NCBI RefSeq assembly: GCF_014836335.1
Contig: NZ_JACSRA010000024.1
Span: forward strand, 1-64,000
DNA from: Clostridium cibarium
Lineage (GTDB): Bacteria; Bacillota; Clostridia; Clostridiales; Clostridiaceae
Reading direction: 5' to 3'
Length of the DNA: 64,000 bases
Positions 60,828 to 64,000 of this stretch are shown one piece after another (position 1 is the first letter of the stretch; the number at the start of each line of letters is the position of its first letter). A model generated the notes under the pieces. It searched no databases and was not told the origin of the DNA. It worked only from the letters and a program-made list of their open reading frames with translations. The position numbers and the translations under genes are program-made.

Positions 60828-61634
60828 ATGAATGATATAGTTAAAGAAATTAAAAAATTAAATGAACAATCTTCAAGAGAAGATGTTCTAAGGTTGGCTC
60901 AGTTTGATTTTAAGAAATTTGAATTAAATAGTGAGCATAATGATAATATTAAATTAATCTTTGATTGGAAGAATTTAAAGGGTATTCATATAGAAAACAG
61001 TATTAGAGCAAATAATATATACAGGGCATTAAATTGGGATAATGAAGAATATCATGATATTATTACTTCTTTTTTGTATGTTTATTTACTTTCATTAACA
61101 AAGTTTTATCCAGAAAAATTTAGAATAAGTGATAGTAATGTGATAATGGTTCAAGGTATGCTAGGACAAAGAGCCTATTCTAATAAATATTTGAGTGAGC
61201 ATTATATGGAATTTCAAGAGGCTAATAAAAATGTACATATTCAAAGATTTGCATCACTTACTCATAGTTTTGGAAATTTCATGCCATGTCCCAATTCACT
61301 TTTTAATAGCATTAAAGGCACTACAAAAAGTATATCTGATTTTCTTGATATTCTAATAAATAAAGTGGATAATTTATCTTTTATAAATAAGAGAGTAAAC
61401 AAGGACATGATGATTGAATGGAAAAAATGGTTTGATGCAGAAAATTATTTTATATATAAGGATGATTATAATAAAATAAATGATTTAGATGAATTAATCA
61501 AGATGTCAAAAGAGGACTACTTAAAAATTATAGAAAAGTTGAATAATAGAATAATTAAAAGGGGATTGCTCATGGTAGCTACAATTAATCCAAAAGTAAA
61601 AAAGCTATGTGAAGAGGCTAGCAAATTATATTAG
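60828..61634 (+). CDS. Hypothetical protein, 268 aa
   Basis: A soluble mixed alpha/beta protein. The segment IQRFASLTHSFGNFMPCPNS in the middle and ISDFLDILINKVDNLSFINK are distinctive, and recall proteins of unknown function in the DUF6994 group, but I am not sure. A weak GAGTGAGAG precedes the ATG. Expressed from the same strand as the previous gene. Confidence 0.6.
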   Translation: MNDIVKEIKKLNEQSSREDVLRLAQFDFKKFELNSEHNDNIKLIFDWKNLKGIHIENSIRANNIYRALNWDNEEYHDIITSFLYVYLLSLTKFYPEKFRISDSNVIMVQGMLGQRAYSNKYLSEHYMEFQEANKNVHIQRFASLTHSFGNFMPCPNSLFNSIKGTTKSISDFLDILINKVDNLSFINKRVNKDMMIEWKKWFDAENYFIYKDDYNKINDLDELIKMSKEDYLKIIEKLNNRIIKRGLLMVATINPKVKKLCEEASKLY

Positions 61635-61652
61635 TATTTGCTAGCACAAACT

Positions 61653-62357
61653 TTAGGATAATAAAAACTTATATTCAAACCGTTCATTAAAATCACCATT
61701 TAAACAATAATATACTGTATTTAAATTCTTTGAGTAGACCATAGAAAATGTAGTAATCCATTCTCCATTTCTTTGACTTACAGAATCAAGTATACTAAAT
61801 GCTGTTTCAACATTTACTTGTTCTGCTTTTTCAAATGCACTCGTTACTGATTTGAACCTATCACAATTGCATTCAACATTTTCATTTAAATAATCCCATA
61901 ATGAGAAATTTGTCATAACAAAAAATGGTGAAGACTTAGCTGGGCTACTTATATTACCACGACCAGGTTCTACTACCCAAGCATTACCATTGGAATCACA
62001 AATCATATTATGGCAACTCCAATCTGGAACATTAACAACTTCAACATTTCTTAAATATTCTTCTAAGTTTTCAGTGGAAATTACTCCTTTAAGTATATCT
62101 GTTATAAGTTTAGTTGTATGAGTAACTTTTTTGCTTGGTCTTCTGTATAAACCTTTTCCATTTGAATTAACTACAAGATTATTAAAGAACCTACCAAAAC
62201 GATCCACTCCAAATGATGGATATTTTCCACGACCTCCATCAACTTGCACAGTAAACCAGTTAGGATTTTTAGTATCAATAGAATATTTCATGCCATTGTT
62301 ATCAAAATTCATTCCAATAATCGTATCTTGTCCTCGATAAATAAAACTTGTACACAT
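61653..62357 (-). CDS. Ntn-type linear amide C-N hydrolase (choloylglycine hydrolase-like), 234 aa
   Basis: After removal of Met1 the N-terminal Cys2 (MCTSFIYRGQDTIIGMNFD) would be the nucleophile, as in penicillin V acylase and bile-salt hydrolase. Asn/Arg elements are in PNWFTVQVDGGRGKYPSFGV and the structural motif CDSNGNAWVVEPGRGNISSP follows. It is shorter than typical bile-salt hydrolases (~320), which points to the AAC-like group. AGGAG lies before the ATG. No signal peptide, so it hydrolyses amides in the cytoplasm. Confidence 0.85.
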   Translation of the reverse strand: MCTSFIYRGQDTIIGMNFDNNGMKYSIDTKNPNWFTVQVDGGRGKYPSFGVDRFGRFFNNLVVNSNGKGLYRRPSKKVTHTTKLITDILKGVISTENLEEYLRNVEVVNVPDWSCHNMICDSNGNAWVVEPGRGNISSPAKSSPFFVMTNFSLWDYLNENVECNCDRFKSVTSAFEKAEQVNVETAFSILDSVSQRNGEWITTFSMVYSKNLNTVYYCLNGDFNERFEYKFLLS

Positions 62358-62611
62358 AATTGTCTCCTAAATAATTATTTTAGTTAGATAACGCTTACTT
62401 CAGCATAATTTATATCTGATTATAACATTTATTTCATTATAATATATGTAATTACAATTGAGAAACAAAATTAAAAGAATTTTTTTAAGTATTAAAGTTA
62501 AGGAAATGATGCTTTTTATATCATTAGCTTATGTTATAATTACTTTAGTGATTTTTGGAAATACAACCAAGGATTAAATATATATTATCAAAGTGAATAG
62601 AAGGAGAATGT

Positions 62612-63523
62612 ATGGGATTATTTGATAAGTTTAAGAAACAAGAGAAAACACATGATGTATTTCAGCAAGATCTAAGTCATAAAGAATCACCAGGTTCTGT
62701 ATTTGTTATACATTTGTTAATGAGAGAGAAATGCGACATGCCTAATAAGGAAATTATGACTTCAGTTATGCAAAAACATTTGGGTGATGTGGAATGTTTC
62801 TGTCATAATAAAGATATTTGTGGTTTTGCGGTAAAGAAGCATAAATTAGAATTTGAAGAAGGTTTAATGCCAGTTCAACTTATGATAACTGGCTGTACAG
62901 ATAGAGAAGAGCATAAGATCGATGAGTTTACTAAAAGTCAGATGTGGGATTGCATGGAAGATAGGGATAGGATTTTAGCAGAATGTAAATATCAGGTTAG
63001 TGCTATGGATATGTTGGCTCGTGGAATGGAATATAAAGAACGTGGGGATATGCTAATGGACTATATGGAAGCTCTTGTGGAAATGTATCCACAATGTGAG
63101 GCAATTCTATTTCAAACATCTGGCAAGATGTTTACTGCAGCACAAATCCGTGAGCATAAAATTCAAAGAGAGAGCCGTTTTATCTATTTTGCGGTTAATG
63201 TTCGCTTCTTTAATATTGAAGGAACTAATGACATGATGGTAGATACCATTGGAATGAGTACATTGTATTTACCGGATTTACAATATCATTTTCATGGTAT
63301 TGACCAAAACTGGATTGTTAATCATGCTTATAATTTACTTTCTTATATTTATGATAATAATAACCCTATAGAAAGTGGAGAAACTGTTGATGGAATAACA
63401 GCTGGTAAAATGGATAGAAATGTACAGTGGAAATGCCATTATGAAGATGCGATGATTCAACCATCAAGAGGTGTACTAGATATATATATGAATGAGTATG
63501 CTTCTGGTGGAAGAGATTATTAG
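62612..63523 (+). CDS. DUF4261 protein, 303 aa
   Basis: The C-terminal half, FFNIEGTNDMMVDTIGMSTL then YLPDLQYHFHGIDQNWIVNH, is the DUF4261 signature. The N-terminus is a short amphipathic MGLFDKFKKQEK followed by a Cys-containing domain. Function unknown. GAAGGAGAA precedes the ATG. The 254-bp divergent region upstream has no gene. Confidence 0.87.
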   Translation: MGLFDKFKKQEKTHDVFQQDLSHKESPGSVFVIHLLMREKCDMPNKEIMTSVMQKHLGDVECFCHNKDICGFAVKKHKLEFEEGLMPVQLMITGCTDREEHKIDEFTKSQMWDCMEDRDRILAECKYQVSAMDMLARGMEYKERGDMLMDYMEALVEMYPQCEAILFQTSGKMFTAAQIREHKIQRESRFIYFAVNVRFFNIEGTNDMMVDTIGMSTLYLPDLQYHFHGIDQNWIVNHAYNLLSYIYDNNNPIESGETVDGITAGKMDRNVQWKCHYEDAMIQPSRGVLDIYMNEYASGGRDY

Positions 63524-63600
63524 TAATTAGAAAGTCTTAAAAATATTAATAAATAATTTAAAGTAGTTATTACAGATAGATATGGGGGCTGGAATTAATT

Positions 63601-64000
63601 ATGAGAGTTATTGGTAGGGGAAATACAGCAGAGGTTCTAGAACAACTGGATGATAAGGTATGCAAATTGTTTTATGAAGGATATCCTAATAGCGCTATTG
63701 AACGTGAATACAATAATGCAAAATTAATGCAAACAATGAGCATACCCATGCCTCAAGTTTATGAAATTGTGCATGTTGGAGTGCGTACAGGAATAATCTA
63801 TAGCAGGATTCAGGGACAATCTATGTTGGAAAAATTACTTCAAGATAATGATGTGAACTTTCTGGTTAATCAAATAGCTGACTTGCATAAGAAAATATTA
63901 GGATATCATACTTGCGAAGTGATGTCATATAAAGAATTCCTTCAATTATGTATTGGTAAAAAAACAAATGATAATATAGATATATATAATGAAATAGAAG
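63601..64000 (+). CDS. APH-like kinase, partial (cut by window end)
   Basis: From the ATG at 63601 the frame is open to the window edge: MRVIGRGNTAEVLEQLDDKV (nucleotide-binding loop), CKLFYEGYP with the catalytic Lys, SAIEREYNNAKLM and GIIYSRIQGQSML. This is the N-lobe of the aminoglycoside phosphotransferase/choline kinase superfamily. The catalytic loop lies beyond the window, so substrate and completeness are unknown. Confidence 0.75.
   Translation, partial: MRVIGRGNTAEVLEQLDDKVCKLFYEGYPNSAIEREYNNAKLMQTMSIPMPQVYEIVHVGVRTGIIYSRIQGQSMLEKLLQDNDVNFLVNQIADLHKKILGYHTCEVMSYKEFLQLCIGKKTNDNIDIYNEIE

Noticed and set aside
1..64000. CRISPR arrays, rRNA or tRNA genes
   Set aside because: No regularly spaced repeats, rRNA segments or cloverleaf-forming sequences with CCA-type ends were noticed. 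A dedicated search was not possible.

Overview
The window is about 64 kb of very AT-rich DNA. It has purine-rich Shine-Dalgarno sequences, frequent TTG/GTG starts, many rho-independent hairpins and short intergenic gaps. These features, with clostridial families (YvrJ/DUF1659/DUF2922, an alpha-toxin-like PLAT domain, Rrf2, a GH4 glucosidase and its PTS, phage-type replisome genes), point to a Clostridium sensu stricto chromosome. No rRNA, tRNA, CRISPR array or replication origin was seen. Many genes are single accessory units, and several are broken, so this is a plastic part of the genome.

Layout. 0-7 kb: a lipoprotein, an acetyltransferase, an HD protein, a flavodoxin-like reductase, a secreted rhamnogalacturonan lyase (PL11) and a secreted phosphoesterase. 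7.3-9.6 kb: a phage-type replication cassette (small HTH protein, replisome organiser, DnaC-like loader). 9.8-15.2 kb: a DUF421 protein, a multicopper oxidase gene with an in-frame TGA, a degenerate GGDEF gene, a Cys-rich copper-storage-like protein and several minus-strand genes. 15.4-17.6 kb: a carboxylesterase with a TetR regulator. 17.5-19.6 kb: YvrJ/DUF1659/DUF2922 small proteins. 19.7-23.6 kb: a membrane protein, an XRE regulator and a chemoreceptor.

23.6-34.6 kb is a polymorphic-toxin island. Two almost identical LXG-like effector N-termini lie 8,105 bp apart, each behind the same 47-codon ORF, and carry unrelated C-terminal domains (one unassigned, one an HExxH peptidase). Between and after them are orphan toxin tips: a TNT-like tail with a frameshifted Imm59-like gene, an RHS tip with a CPCC-type immunity candidate, a decayed copy of that tip, and a deaminase tail with another immunity candidate. 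A CorC/HlyC transporter and an apparently circularly permuted ROK-like protein sit inside the island.

34.9-42.6 kb is a complete four-gene Wadjet (Jet) plasmid-defence operon in the order jetD-jetA-jetB-jetC. A 50-bp exact direct repeat lies on either side of it, and an IS3-type remnant sits in its terminator. 43.1-45.4 kb: ferredoxin and flavin-barrel genes divergent from an Rrf2 regulator, then RarD. 45.7-47.1 kb: an ECF sigma factor and its probable membrane anti-sigma partner. 47.3-51.2 kb: an RpiR regulator, a PTS EIICB and a 6-phospho-alpha-glucosidase, together an alpha-glucoside uptake and cleavage unit. 51.2-54.4 kb: an ABC transporter. 54.6-64 kb: a secreted phospholipase C-like protein with an alpha-toxin-type PLAT domain, then acetyltransferases, an exonuclease fused to a NUMOD-like tail, several orphan genes, an Ntn acylase, a DUF4261 protein and the start of an APH-like kinase cut by the window edge.
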